DNA from: an uncultured Saprospiraceae bacterium
GTDB taxonomy: Bacteria > Bacteroidota > Bacteroidia > Chitinophagales > Saprospiraceae
DNA: 37,747 nt
NCBI GenBank assembly: GCA_937921595.1
Contig: CAKZTD010000063.1
Location: 1-37,747 of the forward strand
Direction of reading: 5' to 3'
Shown piece after piece: positions 7,714 through 16,600 of the stretch. Made by a program: the position numbers and the translations under genes. Positions within the stretch are counted from its first letter, which is position 1. Each line of letters begins with the position of its first letter. The notes under the pieces are model-generated. The model saw nothing but the letters and a program-made list of their open reading frames with translations, did not search any database and had not been told where the DNA came from.

Positions 7714-8361
7714 ATGCTGGTTGCTAAAAATATTCATAAATCTTACGGAAACCTTCAAGTACTGAAGGGAGTTGATTTGGAGATTAAGAAAGGAGAGATT
7801 GTTTCTATTGTTGGAAAATCAGGCGCAGGTAAGAGTACCTTGCTTCATATCCTGGGGACACTCGATTCACCAGATAGCGGTTCTTTGATGATAAATGACA
7901 AAGAGGTTTCGAAATTACCGTCTAAAGCATTAGCGAATTTTAGAAATACCAATATTGGGTTTATTTTTCAGTTTCATCATCTACTTCCAGAATTTACAGC
8001 ATTGGAAAATGTTTGTATCCCAGCTTTTATCAATAAAAAAGGAGAAAGTGAGTCGACAGCGCGAGCGAAAGAATTACTCTCTTACCTTGGTTTGAGTGAT
8101 CGACTGGAACATAAACCTACCCAACTTTCTGGTGGAGAACAACAACGGGTCGCTGTTGCAAGAGCTTTGATGAATAATCCAGCGGTTGTTTTTGCGGATG
8201 AACCAAGTGGAAATCTAGATTCCGAATCTTCTCAGGATTTACATCAATTGCTTTTTAAATTAAGAGATGACTTTCAACAGACTTTTATTATTGTGACTCA
8301 TAATGAGGAGTTGGCAAAGATGAGCGACCGGACTTTGGTAATGAAGGATGGCTTGCTTTAG
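7714..8361 (+). CDS. ABC transporter ATP-binding protein, LolD/MacB type
   Basis: ATPase subunit of 215 residues with every nucleotide-binding element: Walker [10 protein letters not shown] (34-42), Q-loop region [12 protein letters not shown], signature LSGGEQQ (138-144), Walker B VVFADEP (158-164) and H-loop histidine in IVTHNE (196). The [16 protein letters not shown] segment marks the LolD/MacB/FtsE group, which powers lipoprotein release or mechanotransmission in place of ordinary solute transport. No permease (LolC/E or MacB) is encoded beside it, so it must work with partners made elsewhere. It ends about 10 residues earlier than many LolD proteins, but no motif is lost. Confidence 0.9.
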   Translation: MLVAKNIHKSYGNLQVLKGVDLEIKKGEIVSIVGKSGAGKSTLLHILGTLDSPDSGSLMINDKEVSKLPSKALANFRNTNIGFIFQFHHLLPEFTALENVCIPAFINKKGESESTARAKELLSYLGLSDRLEHKPTQLSGGEQQRVAVARALMNNPAVVFADEPSGNLDSESSQDLHQLLFKLRDDFQQTFIIVTHNEELAKMSDRTLVMKDGLL

Positions 8362-8380
8362 GAGTGAGGAGTGAGGAGTG
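8362..8380. repeat. Short GAGTGAG tandem repeat
   Basis: Directly after the stop codon of the ATPase gene the heptamer GAGTGAG occurs 2.7 times. The same word family (GAGTGA) dominates the palindromic elements at 331-507, 9861-10020 and 19081-19250, so this may be a remnant of one. Confidence 0.5.
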
Positions 8381-8409
8381 TTTAAATTTAAAAAATAAAT
8401 TTTTATAAT

Positions 8410-9849
8410 ATGTCGGAAGTTCCGAAAAATACGAACCCTGATCCAGTAGGAAATTTTAAAGGGTTTCTTTTTAGTGTTTGGGATTTTTTTGTTGACCTGA
8501 TTGATCTTAAAGAAGGAATGGATCGAAAAGGGACCATTCAAAATATCAAGGACAATAAAAGAATGAAGGGTGCAAATGCCTGGATGCTAATGTGTTCGAT
8601 CATGATTGCTTCTCTTGGTTTGGATTTAAATTCTCCAGCAGTCATCATCGGTGCTATGCTTATCTCTCCATTGATGTCTCCTATTTTAGGCGTCGGATTA
8701 GGGATCGGAATCAATGATCGAGAAACGCTCTACGTTTCAATACAACACTTCGGAATCTCTATTGGGATCGCTTTATTTACCAGTACTTTTTATTTTTACT
8801 TTACGCCATTTGGAGATGCAACTAATGAGATCATTTCCAGAACTTCTCCAAATACATTAGATGCTTTGGTCGCCTTCTTTGGAGGAATAGCAGGAATTAT
8901 TTCCGGTTCTAGAATTGACAAGTCCAATGCAATTCCGGGCGTTGCCATTGCTACAGCTTTGATGCCACCATTATGTGTGACTGGTTTTGGAATTGCGAAT
9001 GGCGCCTGGGAATTCATGTTCAATTCTTTTTACCTTTTCTTTCTGAATGCCACCTTAGTAGCTTTGGCGACTTTCTTGATTGTACGTTTTCTACGCTTCC
9101 CAATGAAGCAATATGAGTCAGAAAAGGAGAAGCGAAAAATGCATATGATGATTTACATTTTTAGCATTCTAGTGACGCTCCCAAGTATTTATATTTTGAA
9201 TAACGTTTGGAAAGATTATAACTATAATAGACATGCAAAAGAATTTTTAATCAATTATTGTAAAGATGATTTCACCTATATTGATAGTTGGGAGATTGCA
9301 AAGCGAGATAGTTTTAATTTAATTGGAATAAAAGTTTACAACTCAAACAAAGGCAATGTAAAGGAAAGTGATATGTTTAATGAAAAGAAAATGCAAGCTG
9401 CTTTAAGAGCAACAGACCCTATCTTCGATAACACCATCATCAATATCATTCCTACTTCAGAAGTTGACCTTAATAATATTAAAAAACTGGAAACTAAATT
9501 GAGCGATTTCGAAAAAATTGCAGATCAATTAGAAGTCGCTAAAGAATCACAATCCAATGATCAACTTCGTATCATAGAATTACAAAATCGCCTAGACAGT
9601 ATTCGCGCTGACACACTTCCTTTCCAACAGTTTAGTGGAGAACTAAAAGCCGCATTTCCAATTATTCATAAAGTTGCTTTTGCAGAAGCAAAGGAATCAG
9701 ATTTTAATAACACTGGAGAAATTCCGATTTTGATTTTAGACTGGAATAAAGGCACTTCCCTTGCAACACAGCGAAAAGAAAAAGCTAGAATTATGGATTT
9801 TGTCCAAGTAAGATTAGGACTAGATACTTTGAAGATGGTGCAGTATTAG
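8410..9849 (+). CDS. DUF389 domain membrane protein
   Basis: Integral membrane protein of 479 residues. The DUF389 core spans about 50-245, with the hallmark segment SPAVIIGAMLISPLMSPILGVG (about 77-98), then FFGGIAGIISGSR and ATALMPPLCVTGFG, and five or six helices. A further helix lies near 250-272. The last 200 residues are soluble with a predicted coiled-coil segment (about 355-400, heptad-like KLETKLSDFEKIADQLEVAKE). The family is widespread in bacteria and archaea without an established function. It starts 48 bp after the ATPase stop and may share its transcript, but no functional link is known. Confidence 0.88.
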   Translation: MSEVPKNTNPDPVGNFKGFLFSVWDFFVDLIDLKEGMDRKGTIQNIKDNKRMKGANAWMLMCSIMIASLGLDLNSPAVIIGAMLISPLMSPILGVGLGIGINDRETLYVSIQHFGISIGIALFTSTFYFYFTPFGDATNEIISRTSPNTLDALVAFFGGIAGIISGSRIDKSNAIPGVAIATALMPPLCVTGFGIANGAWEFMFNSFYLFFLNATLVALATFLIVRFLRFPMKQYESEKEKRKMHMMIYIFSILVTLPSIYILNNVWKDYNYNRHAKEFLINYCKDDFTYIDSWEIAKRDSFNLIGIKVYNSNKGNVKESDMFNEKKMQAALRATDPIFDNTIINIIPTSEVDLNNIKKLETKLSDFEKIADQLEVAKESQSNDQLRIIELQNRLDSIRADTLPFQQFSGELKAAFPIIHKVAFAEAKESDFNNTGEIPILILDWNKGTSLATQRKEKARIMDFVQVRLGLDTLKMVQY

Positions 9850-9860
9850 AAAACAAGGAG

Positions 9861-10020
9861 TGAATTCAGGAATGAGTGAATGGGGTCGTTGCTTTAATTG
9901 ATAGTGGTGATTTTTAGTTGATTAAATATGAGATTTAATAGTCAATAATTACAAACTGAATAAAATCAAAGCTCCCCTATTCACTCATTTACTCATTATT
10001 TAATTCACTTATTTCTTCAT
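9861..10020. repeat. Dispersed palindromic intergenic repeat, copy 2
   Basis: Arms 9871-9885 (AATGAGTGAATGGGG) and 9974-9989 pair completely apart from one bulged base. The flanks again repeat GAGTGAAT and ATTCACTTATT words. The interior shares long matching blocks with copy 1 (for example AAATATGAG, the stretch ending in CTCCCC). It fills the whole 174 bp between the convergent stops of the DUF389 gene and the photolyase gene, where it could end transcription from both sides. Confidence 0.7.
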
Positions 10021-10023
10021 TCC

Positions 10024-11460
10024 CTAAGTCCACTTTGACGTACTAATCATCGCTTTCGGATAATCAGCACCAATTCGGATATGACACTTGCTCTGCTCCT
10101 CTTCAGAAAGAAGATCAGGCTGGTGAATTTTATCTTTTGGGATCTCAGAAAGCTCTGGAAGCCAGTTCCTTACATACTCACCATTAGGATCGTATTTTCT
10201 AGCTTGAGACAAGATATTGAAATAACGATTTTCTCTAGGATCACTACCAACACCAGAAATATAATTCCAATTTCCCCAGTTGCTACATGGATCATAATCG
10301 ATCAGCAAACTTTCAAAATATTCTGCTCCCATTTGCCAATTGACTTTCAAGTCTTTAACCAAAAAGCTTGCGACATTTTGACGACCTCGATTTGAAATGA
10401 ATCCAGTCGCTGCAAGTTCTCGCATATTTGCATCAATGAGCGGAACACCTGTTCTGCCTTCTATCCAAAGATTTAAAAGCTGTCTTTCATTTTTAAGGCT
10501 AGGATCTATTTCTTCTTTCGTACCACCTCTAAGGAATATCTTATTTCCATGCTTTTTTCCCATCAAGCGGAAAAAATCTCTCCACAATAATTCAAAGAAA
10601 ATCCAATAGGTAGATTTGTTATCTCCTCGTTCAGATTCATATCTTTTGAGTTCGAAATAAATCATCTTTGGAGAAAGACAACCCTGAGCCAACCAAGGAG
10701 AAAATTTAGTAGAGTAATCCCCTCCTATCATTTCATTTCTAGTCTCATAATAGTCTTTGACCAAGTCCGTTTCCCAGAGATAATATTTCAAGCGGTTAAG
10801 GCCTTCTTTTTCTCCTCCTTTGAATGTAGCGCCATTGCGGCTATCAGGTTCAAAGTCTTCATATTCAAAATCAGAAAGACTTGGAACCTCACCTGCTTCC
10901 ACACTTATACTTCGTTGATTGAAAAGCTCTTGTGGCCTTGGAAGAGGTTCCCGAACAGGAACAATCCGCTCCACTTCTTTTCGAAACGTGCTAAACACAT
11001 CTGGACAATGAGGAACAGGAAAGGGAAGATCTTGAGTATAATACAACATCTTTCCTCTGGAATAGATAATCTCCTGACCAATGGACCAAAGTTTCTGTTC
11101 CAAAGAATCCTGAACTTGAACCTCATCACGGGTACGTTCTCGATTACAAAAAACCCAACTTGATTTTATTTTTTGAGCGACTTCGAAGATTTCTTCTTCT
11201 GGTTTTCCAACTCGGATGATCAATTCGCTTCCTAACTTCCGAAGTGAATTCTGAAGATCCTGAACTGATTCGATGATAAATTTAGTTCGATATTTATCAG
11301 TCTTATTAAAACCATATTTTGTATTTCCGTTGAACACCCGTTCATCGAAAACATAGATTGGAAAAACCTCTTCTCCACTTTTAAGGGCATCGGTTAACGC
11401 TTCATTATCATGAAGTCTTAGATCTTGCCGAAACCATACAATTACTCTCTGACGTTTCAT
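10024..11460 (-). CDS. Cryptochrome-DASH / DNA photolyase family flavoprotein
   Basis: FAD enzyme of 478 residues. The N-terminal alpha/beta antenna domain begins VIVWFRQDLRLHDNEAL (6-22). The C-terminal FAD domain shows STKFSPWLAQGCLSP, ELLWRDFFRLMGKKHG, GVPLIDANMRELAATGFISNR and the run DYDPCSNWGNWNYISGVGSDP, which is characteristic of the DASH clade. These proteins repair cyclobutane dimers, best shown on single-stranded DNA, and bind a folate antenna. Length and motifs are complete. The gene stands alone, facing away from the respiratory cluster. Blue-light repair fits an organism living in light. Confidence 0.93.
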   Translation of the reverse strand: MKRQRVIVWFRQDLRLHDNEALTDALKSGEEVFPIYVFDERVFNGNTKYGFNKTDKYRTKFIIESVQDLQNSLRKLGSELIIRVGKPEEEIFEVAQKIKSSWVFCNRERTRDEVQVQDSLEQKLWSIGQEIIYSRGKMLYYTQDLPFPVPHCPDVFSTFRKEVERIVPVREPLPRPQELFNQRSISVEAGEVPSLSDFEYEDFEPDSRNGATFKGGEKEGLNRLKYYLWETDLVKDYYETRNEMIGGDYSTKFSPWLAQGCLSPKMIYFELKRYESERGDNKSTYWIFFELLWRDFFRLMGKKHGNKIFLRGGTKEEIDPSLKNERQLLNLWIEGRTGVPLIDANMRELAATGFISNRGRQNVASFLVKDLKVNWQMGAEYFESLLIDYDPCSNWGNWNYISGVGSDPRENRYFNILSQARKYDPNGEYVRNWLPELSEIPKDKIHQPDLLSEEEQSKCHIRIGADYPKAMISTSKWT

Positions 11461-11825
11461 AACACAAATTATTATATGATAAAAAAGTGTTAGTATCTAA
11501 GTAGTATCTTTTGTTTTAAAAGCGGAAGATTTTAGTGTATAACAATTTTCTCTCATAGTTGTTTGGAAACCTTCAACAAAAGTAATCTATTAATCCTTTT
11601 TTAAGTACAAAAAGGAGATTAATCTTCCTTTCAGGAGCAGCATTTTTACTAACATTTGTCTGTTTTAGATTTTTATATAATAAAACCCTTAAAAGGTTAC
11701 CTAAAATATTACATAGGTCTTACTTTTGTGTTTTAATTTTCAAATTCCACCTCTCATTCTTTAAGCATAAAACCTTATGTCTCCTAGCTTTGTTGTTAGT
11801 TAAGATAACTAAGCATTATTTTAAA
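11461..11825. promoter_or_regulatory. Intergenic region with promoter-like box and small hairpin
   Basis: This 365-bp divergent spacer holds no credible gene. TACTTTTG at 11721-11728 fits TAnnTTTG for the plus-strand lipoprotein gene and would leave about 95 bases of leader. The upstream element at the right distance is only GTTAC, so the match is partial. At 11589-11623 ATTAATC and a T-run face AAAAAGG and GATTAAT, a bulged hairpin of about 12 pairs. Confidence 0.35.
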
Positions 11826-12284
11826 ATGAAAAAGCTAATTTTTAAACCTAATTATCACCTCTTACAAGTCATGAAAGTATTTCCCATTTTTCTATTCTCA
11901 CTTACAATGTTCGCCTGTGTCAATAACAAATCAAAAATCAAGGCCTTAGAGAAGGAAGTTATCGCCATCCACGATGAAGTCATGCCCAAAGGAATTAATA
12001 TCAATCGGGTACAAAGAGCTTTAAAAAAAATCGCTAAGGATACGACTTTAAATGAAAGCGTCTTGAATGATATTCGTGATCAAGTAAAAGAGTTATCGGA
12101 TGCTGATGATGCAATGACTCAATGGATGGCTGAATACAAAGCCCCTGCTAAAGATGACACCTATGAAATAGCAATGGACCATTTAAATCAAGAGAAGGTT
12201 AAAATCATTACCGTAAAAGAATTGATGTTGACTAGTTTGGCTAATGGCCAAAAACTATTGAAAGAACTCGAGTCGAAACAATAA
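11826..12284 (+). CDS. Small lipoprotein, coiled-coil/helical (unknown function)
   Basis: Helical protein with a lipoprotein signal: MKVFPIFLFSLTMFAC, where the last residue is the likely lipidated cysteine. Starts at 11790, 11826 (ATG AAA AAG) and 11871 (ATG AAA GTA) are all in frame. The last gives the most ordinary 16-residue signal; I list 11826 as a compromise. The mature part of about 120 residues is rich in charged helices (KIKALEKEVIAIHDEVMPKG, then a KEL/DADDAMTQWMAEYKAP stretch). Similar short proteins are common in Bacteroidota and are sometimes mislabelled viral A-type inclusion proteins. It lies 62 bp before the SCO1-type gene, and the shared direction suggests a role in the same envelope redox unit, which is inference only. 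Confidence 0.7.
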   Translation: MKKLIFKPNYHLLQVMKVFPIFLFSLTMFACVNNKSKIKALEKEVIAIHDEVMPKGININRVQRALKKIAKDTTLNESVLNDIRDQVKELSDADDAMTQWMAEYKAPAKDDTYEIAMDHLNQEKVKIITVKELMLTSLANGQKLLKELESKQ

Positions 12285-12346
12285 AAATTCTACTTTGTTC
12301 GGGATTACAAAAAACAAACTTAATTCAAACCCAAATATATTTTATC

Positions 12347-12985
12347 ATGCGTTCAATTAGCACTTTCTTATTTACATTTGCTGCCATCTTAAGTTTGGTA
12401 GTCTCATCTTGCGTCTCTGAAGCACAACCGGATAATCTAAAATTACCAATTTTAGGAAACAGAGATATCACCGCAAATGGAGATACCATATATCACACTA
12501 TTCCTGATTTTAGTTTTATAGATCAAGATAGTAATGTGATCACCAATAAAACACTTGAAGGGAAAATTTATGTCTCAGATTTTTTCTTTATTCACTGTCC
12601 ATCGATCTGTCCAAAGGTGAAAGCACAAATGATGAAGATCTATGATAAATTTCAAGACAATGATAATTTAGTTATACTTTCGCATAGTATTGATACTAAA
12701 AACGATACGATTCCTGCGCTTAAAGCTTATGCAAATAAGCTTGAAATTAAAACCGAGAAATGGCATTTGGTCACTGGCGAAAAGGATTTGATATTTTCTA
12801 TTGCTGATGAGTATTTCGTTACCGCATTGGTCAATGATGATGCTCCTGGAGGGTTTGATCATTCTGGAAGAATCATCCTCGTAGATGAAAACCGTCATGT
12901 CCGAGCTTTTGCCGAAGGAACAGATCCTAAATCAGTAGATCATTTTTTAAAAGACATAGAACAACTTCTTAATGAAGATAAATAG
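12347..12985 (+). CDS. SCO1/SenC-family lipoprotein (copper chaperone/thiol redox)
   Basis: Thioredoxin-fold protein of 212 residues anchored as a lipoprotein (lipobox LVVSSC, Cys22). The SCO signature is present: FFFIHCPSICPK with Cys84 and Cys88 in a CxxxC motif, and the distal copper ligand His172 in FDHSGRIILVD. SCO proteins carry Cu(I)/Cu(II) or reduce cysteines during assembly of the CuA site of cytochrome oxidase. The spacing, IPDFSFIDQ strand and total length fit the family. The gene overlaps the cytochrome c gene that follows by 14 bp, which implies co-translation and a shared role in respiration. Confidence 0.92.
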   Translation: MRSISTFLFTFAAILSLVVSSCVSEAQPDNLKLPILGNRDITANGDTIYHTIPDFSFIDQDSNVITNKTLEGKIYVSDFFFIHCPSICPKVKAQMMKIYDKFQDNDNLVILSHSIDTKNDTIPALKAYANKLEIKTEKWHLVTGEKDLIFSIADEYFVTALVNDDAPGGFDHSGRIILVDENRHVRAFAEGTDPKSVDHFLKDIEQLLNEDK

Positions 12986-13373
12986 CCTGCTTTTCTTATT
13001 TGTAGTTATTTTATTTTTTACCTGCGATTATAAACCCTATTCACAAGGTCAGGTTTTATATGATTTTCATTGTTCAAATTGTCATATGGCTGATGGCTCT
13101 GGTCTGAAACAACTGATCCCTCCATTGGCGAAGGCTGATTATTTAAAAGAAAATCAAAAAGAGCTTCCTTGTTTGATAAAAAACGGAGTAAAAGGACCAA
13201 TGACAGTCAATGGTGTAGTATTCGATACTGAAATGGCTGGGATCAAGACCTTAAATGATATTCAAATCAATAATATCATTAACTACATTAACCATTCTTG
13301 GGGGAATGACTTTGGAGATTCTAATGTAAAAGATGTAAAAAACGCCTTAGAACATTGTAATGAAGCCAAATAG
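12972..13373 (+). CDS. Lipid-anchored mono-haem cytochrome c
   Basis: Class I-type cytochrome c domain, 133 residues. It has an N-terminal helix ending in a lipobox-like LFFTC (Cys18), the haem motif CSNCH (34-38), and a candidate sixth ligand Met88 in DTEMAGI. The segments DGSGLKQLIPPLA and I-x-N-I-I-x-Y-I-x-H are usual in this family (helix before the C-terminus). It probably faces the periplasm and passes electrons towards a terminal oxidase. Its start lies inside the 3' end of the SCO1-type gene. The C-terminal tail adds one more cysteine of unknown use. Confidence 0.88.
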   Translation: MKINSLLFLFVVILFFTCDYKPYSQGQVLYDFHCSNCHMADGSGLKQLIPPLAKADYLKENQKELPCLIKNGVKGPMTVNGVVFDTEMAGIKTLNDIQINNIINYINHSWGNDFGDSNVKDVKNALEHCNEAK

Positions 13374-13645
13374 ATCTCTTCTCATTCTAGATAAATCCAT
13401 AACCCATCTCTTTTAAAATCCAAAAAAAAGACACTTTCCGATATTAATGTTGATTTGCCTTAAATCTGACAGGATTTAAGAATTATTATGATGCTTAGTT
13501 TTAAAAAGTATGTATTTTGAGCAATTATACTTGAAAGCTGTTAATTCGCTTATATATCGAATTATTTTCTTTCTTTTGTATACTATTTATCTAATAAAAG
13601 TGTGCCCAATTACCTTTTTACCAGCAAACTTAAACATTGGTTCAG
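13374..13645. other. Intergenic spacer with short hairpin
   Basis: This 272-bp spacer has no gene. CTTAAATC (13459-13466) and GATTTAAG (13473-13480) form a perfect 8-bp stem with a 6-base loop and no T-run. AT-rich DNA before the adhesin start contains TTCTTTTG near 13575, one mismatch from the -7 consensus, too weak to call a promoter. Confidence 0.4.
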
Positions 13646-16600
13646 ATGAAAAAACTTTTTACCTTCCTTTTTCTTCTTTCTACTCTAAGTGTATTCGCCC
13701 AACCGGCGAATGACGACTGTCCCGGAATCATAGATCTTGGTGTTGTACCATTCTGTCCGGATAATCAATTTTTCACCAACGAAGATGCAACTGCAACGGA
13801 TATCGGAAACGATAATATTCCGGGCCCAGGTGCTTGTGGAAATAATGATATTACATTCGTAGGCAATGACGTTTGGTTTCAATTTACTTCTAGTGATACC
13901 ATCACTGACTATACCATTACAGTTACAGGTATGGATGATGGAATGGGATCCACTGCGATGACAAATCCTCAAATCATGATTTACCGTGGAGCTGTCTGTG
14001 GTTTTGATGAGCTTGCACTTCTTGCATGTGGAGCAGCTGACGATGGAGAATTTATAGTTGAATTAGATGTTTTGGATTTAGATCCAAATGAAGTCTACTA
14101 CATTCGTATAAATGACTTCTCCTCTACTGGTACTCCAAACTGGGGAAGTTTTCTTTTATGTATAGACGAAATTGACCCGATCAATACCGTTGATCAAGGT
14201 GGCTCTAATGCATGTACAGGAGAACTGTATGATACAGGAGGTCCTGATGGTGATTATATGGGAAATGAGAATAACTCTTTTTCTATTTGTCCTCCTTTTG
14301 GTCAAAATGCATGTGTTACTTTTACCCTTGAATATTATAATTTAGAAAGCTTTAATGATCAGATGGTCTTTTATGATGGTCCAGATACTAACTCACCTAT
14401 AATCAGCACTATTAATGGTGGAGGTAATGGAACTAGCTACGGAGGAGTGTGTTTCACAGCTCAAGCGACCAGTGGATGTTTAACCGTAGAATTTATCTCT
14501 GATGGAACAACAGAGTTTGAAGGATTTGCGGGAACTTGGGAATGTTCAGCTGTAGCTTGTGATCCGCTTGATGGACTTTCTGTTGATAATGATGTTTCAG
14601 ATCAAGATATCATCGATAATGTTTCTACTCCCCAAACATTAGTAACAATAGATACGATTATTTGTGCAAATGGTGCTTATGGAACATTTGCAACAGCAGG
14701 AGACAATAATGAATTGGGTTTAGAAAAAGGATTAATACTAACTTCCGGATCTGTGTTAAATGCATTAGGTCCTAATAATCAAGGTGGATTAGGAATAAAC
14801 AACGGTTTTGCCGGGGATGCAGATTTGGATGCCCTAGGAACAGGAATCAACTCTTTCGATGCTTGTATTGTTGAACTAGATGTTTTTGTAGCTACCGATG
14901 AATTGGTTTTCGAATATGTATTTGCATCTGAAGAATATCCTGAATTTGTTGGTGGAGGTGTAAATGATGTTTTTGCATTATTAATATCAGGACCAGGTAT
15001 CATAGGAGAGGTCGACCTTAATGGCCAAGAGAATATGGCTACCATTCCCGGAACAAATACAGAGGTATCTATTGATAATGTCAATGATGGTAACAATTGG
15101 GAATATTATAGAGATAATGAAAATGGAGTCAACCTTCAATATGATGGAATGACCTCAGACTTTTTAGGAATTAAGAAAAGTCTTACAGCAAGAGCTACTG
15201 TAATCCCTTGTAATACTTACCACTTAAAATTAGCAATCGCAGATAGAGGCGATGGAATTTTTGACTCTGGAGTTTTTATTTCGGAGATTAGAGGAGGAAC
15301 GCCTGACCTATCCGTTAACTTCGCTTCTGGAGTTGATTATCTGGTAGAAGATTGTACAGGAACAAATGATGAACTTTTAATTACTTTAAGTAATGCTCTT
15401 CCTGATTCTGCTACTTACAATGTAGTCATCTCAGGTACAGCAGAAAGAGATGTCGATTATACATTAACAATACCTGATTCTGTAATCATTGCTCCAGGTC
15501 AAACTCAATTAAGTTTTCCAATCGTTCCATTATCTGATGGTTTGATTGAAGGAACTGAAACGATCATTATCCAATTGACTAGTAATTTTGGATGTGGAGA
15601 TATTGAATTAACAGAAATCACAGTTGAAATAACAGATGCTCCTATTGTTGATATCTTCACAGGGATAGATACTGCTTTTATATGTAGTAATGAATGTTTG
15701 GTAATGGAAGTAGACGGAGCTGTTGATTATTTCTGGGAACCTGCTGGCATTGTAGATGATCCATTCTCAACGAATCCAGAAGCTTGTCCTACAACTAGCC
15801 AATTCTTATATGTAACAGGTTCTATTAGTAATTTACCTGGATGCTCTGATCGGGATACCATTTGGTTAGAAGTAGTGGACCCAGTATTGGATATCGTTGC
15901 GCTGAGTACCGTTGATTTATGTGAAGGTAGCAGTGTTCAATTACAAGCCGTAAATAATGTTGGAAATACAAACCTAGAATGGACTCCTGGTGATGGACTA
16001 GATGCAACAGATCAAGAAATAGTTACTGCAACTCCAGAAGCTGGAACTTTTACTTATACCGCAACAGTAACTATAGCAGGATGTTCTGCATCTGATGATA
16101 TAACGGTTACTGTTGACCCTTTTGATTTTCCAGAATTGACAACTACTGACACCTTGATCTGTCAAGGACAAAGTGTAGTACTTGCGGAAAACATTCCTTT
16201 TACAACGACAACTTATGAATGGACACCAGATACAGAGTTAGAACCAGGAAATGATGTTTCTAATCCTACTGCAACTCCACAAGACAATACGACTTATACT
16301 TTATTGGCAACCAGTGCCAGTGGATTTTGTTCTGAAACAGCAACTGTAGATATCCAAGTCCTTCCAGCTGAGATTAACATCATGCCGGAAGACACCGTTT
16401 ATATCTGTAAAGGAGAAATTGCAACGCTAACAGCAACCACAACTACGGGAATGATCCAATGGTCTCCTGAAGAAGGTTTAGATGATCCAACTAGTTTGGT
16501 TGTGAATGTAGATATCGAAGAATCTCAATGGTACTTTGCAGAAATGTCTGTAGGTGTTTGTACTGTTTTTGATTCCGTATTTGTAAGAGTAGATTCTATT

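Noticed and set aside
7714-9849. LolD-type ATPase and DUF389 protein as one transporter
   Set aside because: DUF389 proteins lack the FtsX/MacB permease features, and no known system joins the two; proximity alone is not enough.
13637-13645. TTG start three codons before the ATG of the giant surface protein
   Set aside because: The ATG at 13646 directly begins a standard lysine-led signal peptide, so the TTG extension is unnecessary.
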